From Nitratidesulfovibrio sp. SRB-5 (lineage in GTDB: Bacteria > Desulfobacterota > Desulfovibrionia > Desulfovibrionales > Desulfovibrionaceae): 64,000 nucleotides of DNA. Position numbers and translations under genes: made by a program. The stretch spans positions 558,001-622,000 of the forward strand of contig NZ_JAIOTY010000002.1 of NCBI RefSeq assembly GCF_019931275.1, written 5' to 3'. The notes under the pieces are model-generated. The model searched no databases. It was not told the origin of the DNA and worked only from the letters and a program-made list of their open reading frames with translations. Every line of letters starts with the position of its first letter. Position 1 is the first letter of the stretch. Positions 21,010 through 30,513 of this stretch are shown here, one piece after another.

Positions 21010-22603
21010 CCTGATGAACAACACGCTGTCGCTGCGCACGGTGCGCGGCATGGTCCGCAGGGGGGCCCTGCTGCTTGCCGTCTCGCTTGTCCCCTTCGCT
21101 CTTGCGGGCTGTTCCGACGTTGCGGAACTGAAGACCCCGGTGTTCAAGACCAAGATCGCGGCGGAAGAAACCCGCAGCAGCGCCTTCAAGGCGGAATTTC
21201 CCCAGCAGTACGCAAGCTACCAGCGTAACGACGAAAGCACCGTGATGACCGAATTCAACGGTTCGGTGCCGTTCAACAAGAACGACAACGTCAACCCGCT
21301 GCCCGAAGGCTACAAGCACGCCCAGCCGTACCTGAAGAACCTGTGGCTGGGCTATCCGTTCAGCTACGAGTACCGCAACGCGCGCGGCCACACCAAGGCG
21401 CTGGAAGACTTCCTGCACATCGACCGCATCAACACCTATGCGGAAAAGGGCGGCCTGCCCGCCACCTGCTGGAACTGCAAGACCCCCAAGATGATGGGCT
21501 GGGTGAAGCAGTACGGCGACGACTTCTGGGCCAAGGACGTCAACGAGTTCCGCGACAAGATCGACATGAAGGACGAGACCATCGGCTGCGCCAACTGCCA
21601 CGATCCGCAGACCATGGAATTGCGCCTGTACAGCGAACCCCTGAAGGACCAGCTGAAGGCGCAGGGCAAGGACTGGGACAAGCTTTCGCGCAACGACAAG
21701 CGGTCGCTGGTCTGCGGCCAGTGCCACGTGGAATACTACTTCCAGGACAAGGAAAAGGGCGTCGCCAAGAAGCCCGTGTTCCCCTGGGCCGACGGCTACG
21801 ACCCGCAGCAGATGTATACCTACTACAAGACGGCGGGCAATTCGCAGATGAAGGGCTTTGAGGGCAACTTCGTGGACTGGGTGCACCCCGTGTCCAAGAC
21901 GCCCATGATCAAGGCCCAGCACCCCGAATACGAAATGTGGCAGAACGGCGTGCACGGCGCGGCGGGCGTATCGTGCGCCGATTGCCACATGGGCTACACC
22001 CGCACCGATGACAAGAAGAAGATCTCGGGCCACTGGTGGACCTCGCCCCTGAAGGACCCGGACATGCGCGCCTGCCGCCAGTGCCATTCGGACAAGAGCC
22101 CCGACTACCTGCGCTCGCGCGTGCTGTTCAGCCAGCAGAAGACCTTCGACCAGCTGCTGAAGGCCCAGGACCTGTCGGTGAAGGCGCACGAGGCCGTCCG
22201 CCTGGCCTCGGAATTCCAGGGCGCCAAGCCCGCCAACTATGACGAACTGATGATCCAGGCGCGCGACATGGTGCGCAAGGGCCAGTTCTTCTGGGATTAC
22301 GTGTCTGCCGAAAACAGCGTGGGCTTCCACAACCCGGCCAAGGCGCTGGATACGCTGGCCTCTTCGCAGCAGTACAGCCAGCAGGCGGTGGACCTGGCCA
22401 GCGAGGCCACCGGCTTCGCCATCTCCAAGGATCTGGCGGGCGACATCCGCAAGATCGTGCCGCCCATCCTGACCCACAGCCGCAAGTTGCAGCAGGATCC
22501 CGAGCACATGAAGACGCACCAGTGGTTCAAGTACCTGCCCACGCTGCCCAAGGCAGACAAGGTGTGGGACGGCCAGAAGAAGCTGGTTTCCGCGGCCCAG
22601 TAG
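21002..22603 (+). CDS. nrfA: Pentaheme cytochrome c nitrite reductase NrfA
   Basis: Reduces nitrite to ammonium with six electrons at the periplasmic face, protecting the sulfate reduction pathway from nitrite. The 533-residue protein carries the catalytic-heme motif CWNCK (156-160, Lys ligand) and four CXXCH motifs at 196, 238, 325 and 358. A lipobox LAGC (Cys37) after the hydrophobic N-terminus suggests lipid anchoring. The ATG at 21002 lies inside the last nrfH codons; the ATG at 21014 is an alternative start. NrfHA form one operon. Confidence 0.97.
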   Translation: MDNLMNNTLSLRTVRGMVRRGALLLAVSLVPFALAGCSDVAELKTPVFKTKIAAEETRSSAFKAEFPQQYASYQRNDESTVMTEFNGSVPFNKNDNVNPLPEGYKHAQPYLKNLWLGYPFSYEYRNARGHTKALEDFLHIDRINTYAEKGGLPATCWNCKTPKMMGWVKQYGDDFWAKDVNEFRDKIDMKDETIGCANCHDPQTMELRLYSEPLKDQLKAQGKDWDKLSRNDKRSLVCGQCHVEYYFQDKEKGVAKKPVFPWADGYDPQQMYTYYKTAGNSQMKGFEGNFVDWVHPVSKTPMIKAQHPEYEMWQNGVHGAAGVSCADCHMGYTRTDDKKKISGHWWTSPLKDPDMRACRQCHSDKSPDYLRSRVLFSQQKTFDQLLKAQDLSVKAHEAVRLASEFQGAKPANYDELMIQARDMVRKGQFFWDYVSAENSVGFHNPAKALDTLASSQQYSQQAVDLASEATGFAISKDLAGDIRKIVPPILTHSRKLQQDPEHMKTHQWFKYLPTLPKADKVWDGQKKLVSAAQ

Positions 22604-23278
22604 GGCGGCGGCAAAGGAAGGAAAGGCGGGGGCCGGATGGTCCCCGCCGGAGCAGAAAGCATGCTGGCTCGCTTCATGCGGACCCGGCGACCTGGTTACT
22701 GACGACTTGACGTGCCGCGCGGGCGGCATGCGGCGCGCGCCGGATCGATTTCCCACGGCGCGTCCGCCGGGCCGGGAAGGCCCGTCCGGGATATTCCGGC
22801 AGGCTGGTTCCTTTCCGGGGGCCCGCAGCCCGAATCACCGCCCGCGCGGCGCATTGCAGACATGGTTTCGCCTTGGATCTCCTTCACAGGGACACGACAA
22901 CCTGAACTGGCAGAGGGGCGCCCATCGGGGGCGCCCTTCGTCGTTGTGCGGTGGGGGGAGAAGGGGGTGTCTGTAACCGTGATAAGGGCAGATAGGCCGG
23001 GCCGGGGCGGGCCGGGACACGCCGGAATGAACGGGAACAAGGCCGGAGCAGGTGTGGCAGACCCAAGCAGGCAGGGAAGGCAGGGACGGTTGCGGGCAAG
23101 ACGGGGCATCCATCCGGCAGGGACACTGACGCGAGAGATGCTTGCCGTGCGCATCGTGCCACGCTACAGGATACACGATAAGCCAGCGGAGACGCATGGG
23201 GCGGCCCTGCCCGCCGCGTTGCCGCCAGGCGGCCATCCTTACCCCCGTTTTGCTGTTTCGCCGCAGGAGCGTTCCGTC
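22604..23278. other. Intergenic region between nrfA and lysE-like gene; one hairpin
   Basis: No reading frame here has both a ribosome-binding site and a recognisable product. The only structure seen is the terminator-like hairpin at 22914-22938. The reading frame of the downstream exporter stays open upstream by chance, but the extension is low-complexity. Confidence 0.55.
22914..22938 (+). terminator. Terminator-like hairpin downstream of nrfHA
   Basis: AGGGGCGCCC-ATCGG-GGGCGCCCTT forms a strong stem followed by CGTCGTTG, about 310 bp past the nrfA stop. The poor U-tract makes the assignment moderate. Confidence 0.5.
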
Positions 23279-23980
23279 ATGTCCATCTCGTGGAATTTCC
23301 TTGTCGTGTATACGCTGACGGTGCTGGTGGCCACCATCACCCCCGGCCCCAGCATGCTGCTGGCCCTGACGCACGGGGTGCGCTACGGCGTGCGGCGCGC
23401 GCTGGCGTCGGCACTGGGCAATACCGTGGCTTCGGTGTTGCAGGCGCTGGTGGCGGTGGCCGGCCTGGGCGTGGTGCTGGCCGCGTCGGAAGACCTGTTC
23501 CGGGTGGTGCGCTACGCGGGCGCGGCCTATCTGGTGTACGTGGGGGTGTGCATGCTGCGCGCCCCGGCAGTGCCCCTGAATGCGGCGGCGACGGCGGGGG
23601 CTGCCGGAACCGAAGGAGCGGCAGATAAGGCCGACGCGGGCGACACGGGCGACACGGGCGCATCCTATGTCCCCGGGGGGCCGGGCGCGCGCAAGCTGTT
23701 CGGGCAGGCGTTCTTCGTGGCGGCGGGAAATCCCAAGGCCATCGTGTTCTTTACCGCGCTGTTCCCGCAATTTCTGGCGCCCGGCGACACCCTGGCCCGC
23801 AGCGCCCTGCTGGTGGCGGACCTGGCCGTCATCGCCTTTCTGGGCATGATGCTCTACGCAGTGGCCGGGGCGCGCATTGCCGCGCTGCTGGCCACCACCC
23901 GCGCCGCGCGCTGGTACAACCGCACCGTGGGGGTCGCCTTCATCGGCAGCGGGGCGGGGCTGGCCCTGTCCGACAGGTAG
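23279..23980 (+). CDS. LysE/RhtB-family amino acid exporter
   Basis: Inner-membrane exporter of amino acids or related metabolites. The 233-residue protein shows the family opening TLTVLVATITPGPSMLLALTHGVRYG, the small-residue helix ASALGNTVASVLQAL, and GNPKAIVFFTALFPQF. About six hydrophobic segments are visible. A hydrophilic Ala/Asp/Gly loop at about 105-135 (ADKADAGDTGDTG) is longer than usual. The ATG at 23279 follows GCAGGAGCG; the open frame upstream to 22712 is low-complexity and rejected. Substrate unknown. Confidence 0.9.
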   Translation: MSISWNFLVVYTLTVLVATITPGPSMLLALTHGVRYGVRRALASALGNTVASVLQALVAVAGLGVVLAASEDLFRVVRYAGAAYLVYVGVCMLRAPAVPLNAAATAGAAGTEGAADKADAGDTGDTGASYVPGGPGARKLFGQAFFVAAGNPKAIVFFTALFPQFLAPGDTLARSALLVADLAVIAFLGMMLYAVAGARIAALLATTRAARWYNRTVGVAFIGSGAGLALSDR

Positions 23981-24041
23981 CGCCGTCCGTTGCCGTCACC
24001 TGTCTGAAGCGCCGTGTCGGAACTGTGTCCGGACTAAAAGG

Positions 24042-24074
24042 AACGGGCCGCGTCAGCACGACGCGGCCCGTCTC
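24042..24074. terminator. Bidirectional terminator between lysE-like and cysteine desulfidase-like genes
   Basis: AACGGGCCGCGTC and GACGCGGCCCGT form a 12-bp stem with a short loop. It lies 60 bp past the lysE-like stop and 36 bp past the stop of the convergent gene. The plus-strand side runs into CTCTCGTTT, the minus-strand side into CCTTTTAG. Confidence 0.8.
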
Positions 24075-24109
24075 TCGTTTGGCAGGAAGGAAAGCCGGTA
24101 ACGCAACGC

Positions 24110-25450
24110 CTACTGCACGCCGCGCTCCAGCAGGCGGATGATGGCGACGTCCACGGCGGCGAAACCCAGGCTGGACACTTCGCCCAGCGAACGCAACGAG
24201 GCGCGGAAATCGGGCGAAACGATGCCCTCGGCCCCGGTCATGCCCGGCCCGTGCAGGGCCAGTTGCGCGGCGCTCCAGGCTTCTGCCGCGGCGGTGCCCA
24301 CCTTCAGCGCGCAGCCGCCCTTGGCCCCGTCGCAGATCATGCCCATGACCGACGAGAACACCAGCGCCACGGCCTGCTCGGCCTGCGCGGGCGTGCCGTC
24401 CGCAAGGCGCACCAGCGCGGCGGCGGCACCCGCCCCGGCGGCCACGGCGCAGCCGCACAGCGGGGTAAGGCGGCCCGTGCGGGCCTTTACCGCGCCGGTG
24501 ACCAGGTGCGACAGGGCCAGCGCGCGGGCCAGTTCCGCGTCGCTGCGGCCCCAAGCGCGCGCGGCCAGCGCGGGAGGAATGATGGCGGTAAGCCCGTGGT
24601 TGCCGGAACCGGCGCTGCTCATGACCGGCTGGTTGGCCCCGGCCATGCGCACGTCGGCGGCGGCAGCCGTGGTGGCCTTCACGCGGGCGCTGATGTCCGG
24701 CCCGCAGGCGTCAGGAGCACAGGAGCCGGGCGCGCGGGCGTCGGAAGAGCTGGCGTTCCGGCAATCGCCGCCACGCAGCGCCATTCCCAGGGTGTGCCCC
24801 ACGGCCAGCCCCCACGGATTGGCCAGCCCCTGTTCGGCCACGGCCAGATTCATCTCCGCGCCGCGCAGCAGGTCGCGGGCAAGGTTGGCGTCGATTCCGT
24901 CGGCCCAGTTCCACAGGTCGTCAAAGGCGGCCCGTTGCAGGTCGGCCATGTACGGGGGCAGGCTGTCGCCGCCAAGGGCGTCTTCCGCCCGGTAGACCAC
25001 CTGCCCGTTGTGGCGCACCTCGGCCACCCGGTCGTGCCGCCCGGCCACCACGGCCACCACCAGATGGCCGGGGCGGTACAGTTCCGCCTCGGCGTACACG
25101 GTGGGCACGTCCTGCACGATTTCCTGCGTCACGGCGCCGCGCTCGGTCAGGGCTCGGGCTGCGGCCACATCGTCGGCGGTGACGGCGGCCAGCGCTTGCA
25201 GGCCCATGTCGGCATCGCCCGCAAGGGCTCCCAGCGCAGAGGCTAGCATGTTGCCGCGCAGGCCCTGCGCGCCGGGAATGCCCACGGACTGGCCGTTCTT
25301 GTAGATGTTGGCCGAAAGGCGCAGGTGGATACGCTCCGGCGGGGCGGGCAGATGGCGCGCGGCGGTGGCGGCGGCAAGGGCCACGGCCCCCGGCTCGGTG
25401 CAGCCCAGCGCGGGCTTTACTTCGGCGGCGAAAAAGGCGGCGATGTCCAT
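24110..25450 (-). CDS. UPF0597-family L-cysteine desulfidase / L-serine dehydratase-like protein
   Basis: Probable Fe-S enzyme of the CdsB/CyuA (YhaM) family, releasing sulfide and ammonia from cysteine to give pyruvate, or dehydrating serine. The 446-residue protein starts MDIAAFFAAEVKPALGCTEPG and contains the conserved NIYKNG, SAGSGNHGLTA, LCGCAVAAG and CDGAKGGCALK blocks, whose cysteines are likely Fe-S ligands. A Cys/Pro-rich insertion (about 225-245) is not typical of the family. The ATG at 25450 follows AGGAGG; a longer reading to 25594 is rejected. No regulator or transporter is adjacent. Which substrate it uses cannot be settled from sequence. Confidence 0.88.
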   Translation of the reverse strand: MDIAAFFAAEVKPALGCTEPGAVALAAATAARHLPAPPERIHLRLSANIYKNGQSVGIPGAQGLRGNMLASALGALAGDADMGLQALAAVTADDVAAARALTERGAVTQEIVQDVPTVYAEAELYRPGHLVVAVVAGRHDRVAEVRHNGQVVYRAEDALGGDSLPPYMADLQRAAFDDLWNWADGIDANLARDLLRGAEMNLAVAEQGLANPWGLAVGHTLGMALRGGDCRNASSSDARAPGSCAPDACGPDISARVKATTAAAADVRMAGANQPVMSSAGSGNHGLTAIIPPALAARAWGRSDAELARALALSHLVTGAVKARTGRLTPLCGCAVAAGAGAAAALVRLADGTPAQAEQAVALVFSSVMGMICDGAKGGCALKVGTAAAEAWSAAQLALHGPGMTGAEGIVSPDFRASLRSLGEVSSLGFAAVDVAIIRLLERGVQ

Positions 25451-25623
25451 GGGGCCTCCTGCTTGTGCGCGGGCGGCCGGGGGGAGTGGAAGAGGCGGGT
25501 TCCGGCATGTCGCGCTGGGTGCGGGCGTGGTGGGGCTGCGGGCGAACCCGCGTTTTCGCGCGGCTGCGCGTCGCATATACGCGAAAGGGGTCACGGTGAA
25601 CCGTGACCCCTTTGATGGCGTGG

Positions 25624-25700
25624 TGGCGTTCCCAGGGGGATTTGAACCCCCGTCGACGGCGTGAAAGGCCGTTGTCCTAGGCCGGCTAGACGATGGGAAC
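25624..25700 (-). tRNA. tRNA-Glu (UUC), CCA encoded
   Basis: The minus strand folds as a cloverleaf. The acceptor arm GTTCCCA pairs with TGGGAAC, the anticodon loop CTTTCAC has anticodon TTC, and the T arm is GGGGGTTCAAATCCCCC. Discriminator G and encoded CCA follow. It lies 6 bp from tRNA-Gln and is probably co-transcribed with it. Confidence 0.97.
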
Positions 25701-25706
25701 GCATGT

Positions 25707-25781
25707 TGGCTGGGCTGCTAGGACTCGAACCTAGATTAGCGGAGCCAGAATCCGCCGTCCTGCCAATTGAACGACAGCCCA
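25707..25781 (-). tRNA. tRNA-Gln (CUG), CCA encoded
   Basis: Minus-strand cloverleaf with acceptor TGGGCTG/CAGCCCA, anticodon loop TTCTGGC (anticodon CTG) and T arm CTAGGTTCGAGTCCTAG, with encoded CCA. It lies 5' of tRNA-Glu. A CUG-anticodon tRNA reads only CAG, so a UUG isoacceptor should exist elsewhere. Confidence 0.96.
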
Positions 25782-25849
25782 ACAACGAGGTTGTGTATCT
25801 ATCCGTCAGGCCCCCGGTTGTCAACGGGAAATGCGCGAGGGGTGCGCAC

Positions 25850-25879
25850 TTTTTATTCTTTGCAGGTAATATGCTGTAA
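25850..25879 (-). promoter_or_regulatory. Possible promoter of the tRNA-Gln/tRNA-Glu pair
   Basis: On the minus strand TTACAG and TAAAAA are 18 bp apart, about 70 bp upstream of tRNA-Gln, in a locally AT-rich segment. The match to -35/-10 boxes is moderate. Confidence 0.35.
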
Positions 25880-26438
25880 TTCTGGTTTTTATTGAAGCGC
25901 ATGATGCCGTGGGGGAGCCCTGGCAGGCCGTCCGCTGACCGTCCGCTGACCGTCCGCAGGCGTACATCCCATCCCGGCGGGGGCTTTGCCGCCACGAAAT
26001 TTCGTACTATGCTCAGCCCGTCCGCATCGGACACCCGGCGTATTGCCCCGCCCGCTGCCCCAGTGGCAGCGGCGAGGCCCGTCCGGCACACGTCTTTCTG
26101 CTTGCAGGCGCACGCGCCGAGGTTTTTTTGCAGCGATTCGCACCAGAGAATGTCGCACCGGTTGCAGGTGAAAGCCGCACCCGGTAGGCGCGACGGCATG
26201 CCGCCCCTCGTCTGAAGGGGCGCTGCCCGCACGGGGCCGTCACCCGGCTCCGCCCATCCCGCCCTGCTGATCCCGTCCGATGTCGTCGGATGGTGGTCTT
26301 TGCTTTCGTCCCGCAACCATCCTTCTGACGTTTCCAGGCCGATCATTCGCCATGCGCGCCGCATGGCGGTCGTGCGCCGCCGGGCTGCCTGCCCGGTCCT
26401 CGCCGTCATGTCGCGCGCCGTACATCAGGAGTAACGCA
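25880..26438. other. Intergenic region between tRNAs and GNAT gene, nothing recognised
   Basis: Open frames on both strands here lack ribosome-binding sites and recognisable protein features. A small triplication of GACCGTCCG-type sequence occurs around 25927-25960. The GNAT gene promoter is expected in the right part. Confidence 0.5.
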
Positions 26439-26969
26439 ATGCACATCAGAGACGAACGCCCCGGCAACGAACAGGACCGCCGGGCGATCATCCACATCGA
26501 ATACATGGCCTTCAAGGGCCACCCCATGCACGCCCCCGGTGCCGAACCCACCGAGCACCTGATACCCGGACTGCTGCGCGCCAGCGGCGACCTGACCCTG
26601 TCCCTGCTGGCAGAGGTGGACGGCGCTCTGGTGGGCCACGTGGCCCTTTCGCCCGTCGTGGTGGGGGCGGACCCGATACGTTCGGACCGCGCTGGCTGGT
26701 ACCTGCTGGGGCCGGTGGGCGTGCTGCCCCCCATGCAGGGCAGGGGCATCGGCTCCGCCCTGATCCGCGAGGCGCTGCGCCGCATGCGCGACGCCGGTGC
26801 CCTGGGCGTGGTGCTGGTGGGCGACCCCGGCTACTACACCCGCCTCGGCTTCGTCTGCGTGCCGGGCCTGCACTATCCCGGCGTGCCCGACCAGTACGTG
26901 CTGGCCGTGCGTTTCGGCGACCGGCTGCCGCAGGGTGACATCATCGCCCACCCGGCCTTCGCGGAATAG
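26439..26969 (+). CDS. GNAT-family N-acetyltransferase
   Basis: Cytoplasmic acetyl-CoA-dependent acetyltransferase of unknown acceptor, resembling the YhbS type. The 176-residue protein has the acetyl-CoA pyrophosphate-binding block GPVGVLPPMQGRGIGSALI and the following helix and strand ending GDPGYYTRLGF. The ATG at 26439 has AGGAG upstream, so the longer in-frame start at 26280 is rejected. The gene ends 2 bp before the rsgA open frame. Confidence 0.9.
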   Translation: MHIRDERPGNEQDRRAIIHIEYMAFKGHPMHAPGAEPTEHLIPGLLRASGDLTLSLLAEVDGALVGHVALSPVVVGADPIRSDRAGWYLLGPVGVLPPMQGRGIGSALIREALRRMRDAGALGVVLVGDPGYYTRLGFVCVPGLHYPGVPDQYVLAVRFGDRLPQGDIIAHPAFAE

Positions 26970-26971
26970 AC

Positions 26972-28207
26972 ATGGCGGCAACAACGACAATCGAAGGGGC
27001 CGGGACATGTGCCCGGTCCTTCAGGAAGCATGGCATGAAGCATGGCATGAAGTATGGCATGAGGAATGGCATCACGCTGCAATCATGGGGTTTCGACCCG
27101 TGGTTTGCCGCGCATGCGGCGGAAATGGCCATGGAAGGCTGCGACGTTGCCCGGGTCTGCGCGGTGGACCGGGGGGCGTACCGCATTCAGGGCGAAGGGG
27201 GCGAGGTGCCGGCGGAACTGTCGGGCAGGCTTGCCTACCATACGGACAGCCCCGCCGACCTGCCGTGCGTGGGTGACTGGGTGACGGCGCAGTGGCACAG
27301 CGACGCAACGGCGGGCATCATCCATCGGGTGTTCCCGCGCCGGACCGTGCTGCGGCGCAAGGCGGCGGGCGACGGCTGCGGGGTGCAGATGATCGCGGCC
27401 AACATCGACACGGCGTTCATCGTGCAATCGTGCCACTACGACTTCAACCCCGGCAGGCTGGAACGCTATCTGGTCATGCTGGCGGACGGGGGCGTGGAGC
27501 CCGTGGTGGTGCTGACCAAGACGGACCTCGTCACCCCGGAAGACCTCGGCAACCTGGTGGCGGTGGTGGCCGCCGTCACGCCCGCGCGGGTGATCGCGCT
27601 CAGCAGCGTGACCGGGGCCGGGCTGGATGTGTTGCGCCAGGCGCTTGCGCCGGGCAGGACTTATTGCCTGCTCGGTTCGTCGGGCGTGGGCAAGACGACC
27701 CTGCTCAACCAACTGACGAACGGACAGGCAGGGGCCGGGGTTCTGGATGGGCAGGCGCTTGCCACGCGCGCTGACCGGGCAACACGCGCTGACCGGGCAA
27801 CACGTGCCGACCGGGCCACACGTGCTGTCAGCGCCACTGGCGAAGGCACCCACACCACCACCCGCCGCCAACTCACCATGCTGGATGGCGGGGCGCTGGT
27901 CGTGGACACGCCGGGCATGCGCGAGGTGGGCACCGTGGCCGCAGCGGACGGCGTGGACGCAGGGTTTGCGGATATCGCCCTGCTGGCGGGCGAGTGCCGC
28001 TATGCCGACTGCCGCCACGAACACGAGGCGGGCTGCGCCGTGCGGGCCGCCGTGGACCGTGGAGAACTGTCCGCCACGCATTACCGGAACTACCTGAAAC
28101 TGCGCAAAGAGGCCGCGTTCAGCGAAATGTCGCAACTCGACCGGCGCAGAAAGGACAAGGCCTTCGGCAAGATGGTCAAATCGGTGAAGAAGCACAAGGG
28201 ATACTGA
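26972..28207 (+). CDS. rsgA: Small ribosomal subunit biogenesis GTPase RsgA
   Basis: Circularly permuted GTPase that checks 30S subunit maturation. Order: OB fold near the N-terminus; G4 TKTDL; G5-like ALSSVTGAG; G1 GSSGVGKTT; G3 DTPGMRE; C-terminal zinc finger CRYADCRHEHEAGC. The long frame gives 411 residues, but the first ~30 (including MKHGMKYGMRNG) come from near-repeats and lack the family pattern. Starts at 27035, 27047 or 27059 are equally plausible, and AGGAAG precedes the first of these. Between G1 and G3 lies an (ATRADR)n insertion encoded by 18-bp tandem repeats, in the region that should be the flexible switch I loop. Confidence 0.93.
   Translation: MAATTTIEGAGTCARSFRKHGMKHGMKYGMRNGITLQSWGFDPWFAAHAAEMAMEGCDVARVCAVDRGAYRIQGEGGEVPAELSGRLAYHTDSPADLPCVGDWVTAQWHSDATAGIIHRVFPRRTVLRRKAAGDGCGVQMIAANIDTAFIVQSCHYDFNPGRLERYLVMLADGGVEPVVVLTKTDLVTPEDLGNLVAVVAAVTPARVIALSSVTGAGLDVLRQALAPGRTYCLLGSSGVGKTTLLNQLTNGQAGAGVLDGQALATRADRATRADRATRADRATRAVSATGEGTHTTTRRQLTMLDGGALVVDTPGMREVGTVAAADGVDAGFADIALLAGECRYADCRHEHEAGCAVRAAVDRGELSATHYRNYLKLRKEAAFSEMSQLDRRRKDKAFGKMVKSVKKHKGY
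27763..27828 (+). repeat. 18-bp tandem repeat in rsgA switch region
   Basis: About three and a half copies of an 18-bp unit (ACGCGCTGACCGGGCAAC) encode repeated Thr-Arg-Ala-Asp-Arg-Ala between the G1 and G3 motifs. The copies are nearly identical at DNA level, implying recent expansion. Confidence 0.85.
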
Positions 28208-28283
28208 GGCGAACCTGCTTCTGTCTCCCTCTCTCTTTCGGGGGGGGACAGGCTGGTCGCTGCAACGGTCACCAAAACAGAAA

Positions 28284-28313
28284 CACCCCGGCGGGATGGC
28301 TCCCGCCGGGGTG
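28284..28313 (+). terminator. Rho-independent terminator after rsgA
   Basis: CACCCCGGCGGGA / TCCCGCCGGGGTG forms a 13-bp stem with a TGGC loop followed by TTGTGCATTCTT, about 75 bp after the stop. Confidence 0.85.
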
Positions 28314-28356
28314 TTGTGCATTCTTCTGGCCAGGCACGGTGCCCAGCGCGGCACCA

Positions 28357-28486
28357 TTTCCAAATTAGGATTTTCGTTCGTTGGCAAGGAAAACAAGCCT
28401 GTCATGAGGGAGCATACTCTTATCGTATTCGACCGACATGGCAGGCGGAGTCTGACGAAGCCAACGGGCGAAAAGACAATTTGGAA
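28357..28486 (-). repeat. 130-bp palindromic repeat, copy 1 (8 bp past the glnS stop)
   Basis: Starts TTTCCAAATT and ends AATTTGGAA, forming terminal inverted repeats extended by TTTTCG/CGAAAA. Inner inverted repeats are nested: GTTGGC with GCCAAC, then CCTGTCATG with CATGGCAGG, then ATAC with GTAT in the centre. The whole unit could fold as one long stem. Copy 2 at 30381-30510 has identical length and differs at about ten positions, in the same orientation. No target-site duplication or transposase is seen. Its place directly after a stop codon suggests a 3'-end processing or terminator role, or a MITE-like element; inferred. Confidence 0.9.
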
Positions 28487-28494
28487 ACAGCGGC

Positions 28495-30204
<1,710 letters not shown>

Positions 30205-30380
30205 GATCGTGCGTTCCTGCTGGGGGTTTTCCGGCGGCCGTTCAGGCGGTCCGTCCGGGATGCGAAGAAAGATGCGGCAGGATACGGGAAGTGGTGTGCC
30301 CGGTCAATTCGGGGGGATTCCGGCGTGGCGGGGAACACTCGTTACCCTTTCCTCTTTGTCTTTTTCCGGTCCAGGTGGTG

Positions 30381-30510
30381 TTTCCAAATTAGGATTTTCG
30401 TTCGTTGGCAAGGAAAACGAGCCTGCCATGAGGGAGTATACTCTTATCGTATTCGACCGACATGGCAGGTGAAGTTTGACGCCGCCAACGGGCGAAAGGA
30501 CAATTTGGAA
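30381..30510 (-). repeat. 130-bp palindromic repeat, copy 2 (3 bp past the molybdopterin oxidoreductase stop)
   Basis: Same architecture and length as copy 1: terminal TTTCCAAATT / AATTTGGAA, inner GTTGGC / GCCAAC, and here a perfect CCTGCCATG / CATGGCAGG pair, so base pairing is better preserved than in copy 1. Most of the roughly ten differences are transitions. It again directly follows the stop codon of a leftward gene, and lies about 175 bp upstream of glnS. Confidence 0.9.
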
Positions 30511-30513
30511 CCC

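Noticed and set aside
22712-23278. N-terminal extension of the LysE-like exporter
   Set aside because: The extension is low-complexity and the internal ATG at 23279 has a proper ribosome-binding site and family-typical start.
28357-28486. 130-bp repeat considered as an intact insertion sequence or small gene
   Set aside because: Too short for a transposase. The short open frame inside it ends within the repeat and has no ribosome-binding site of its own.
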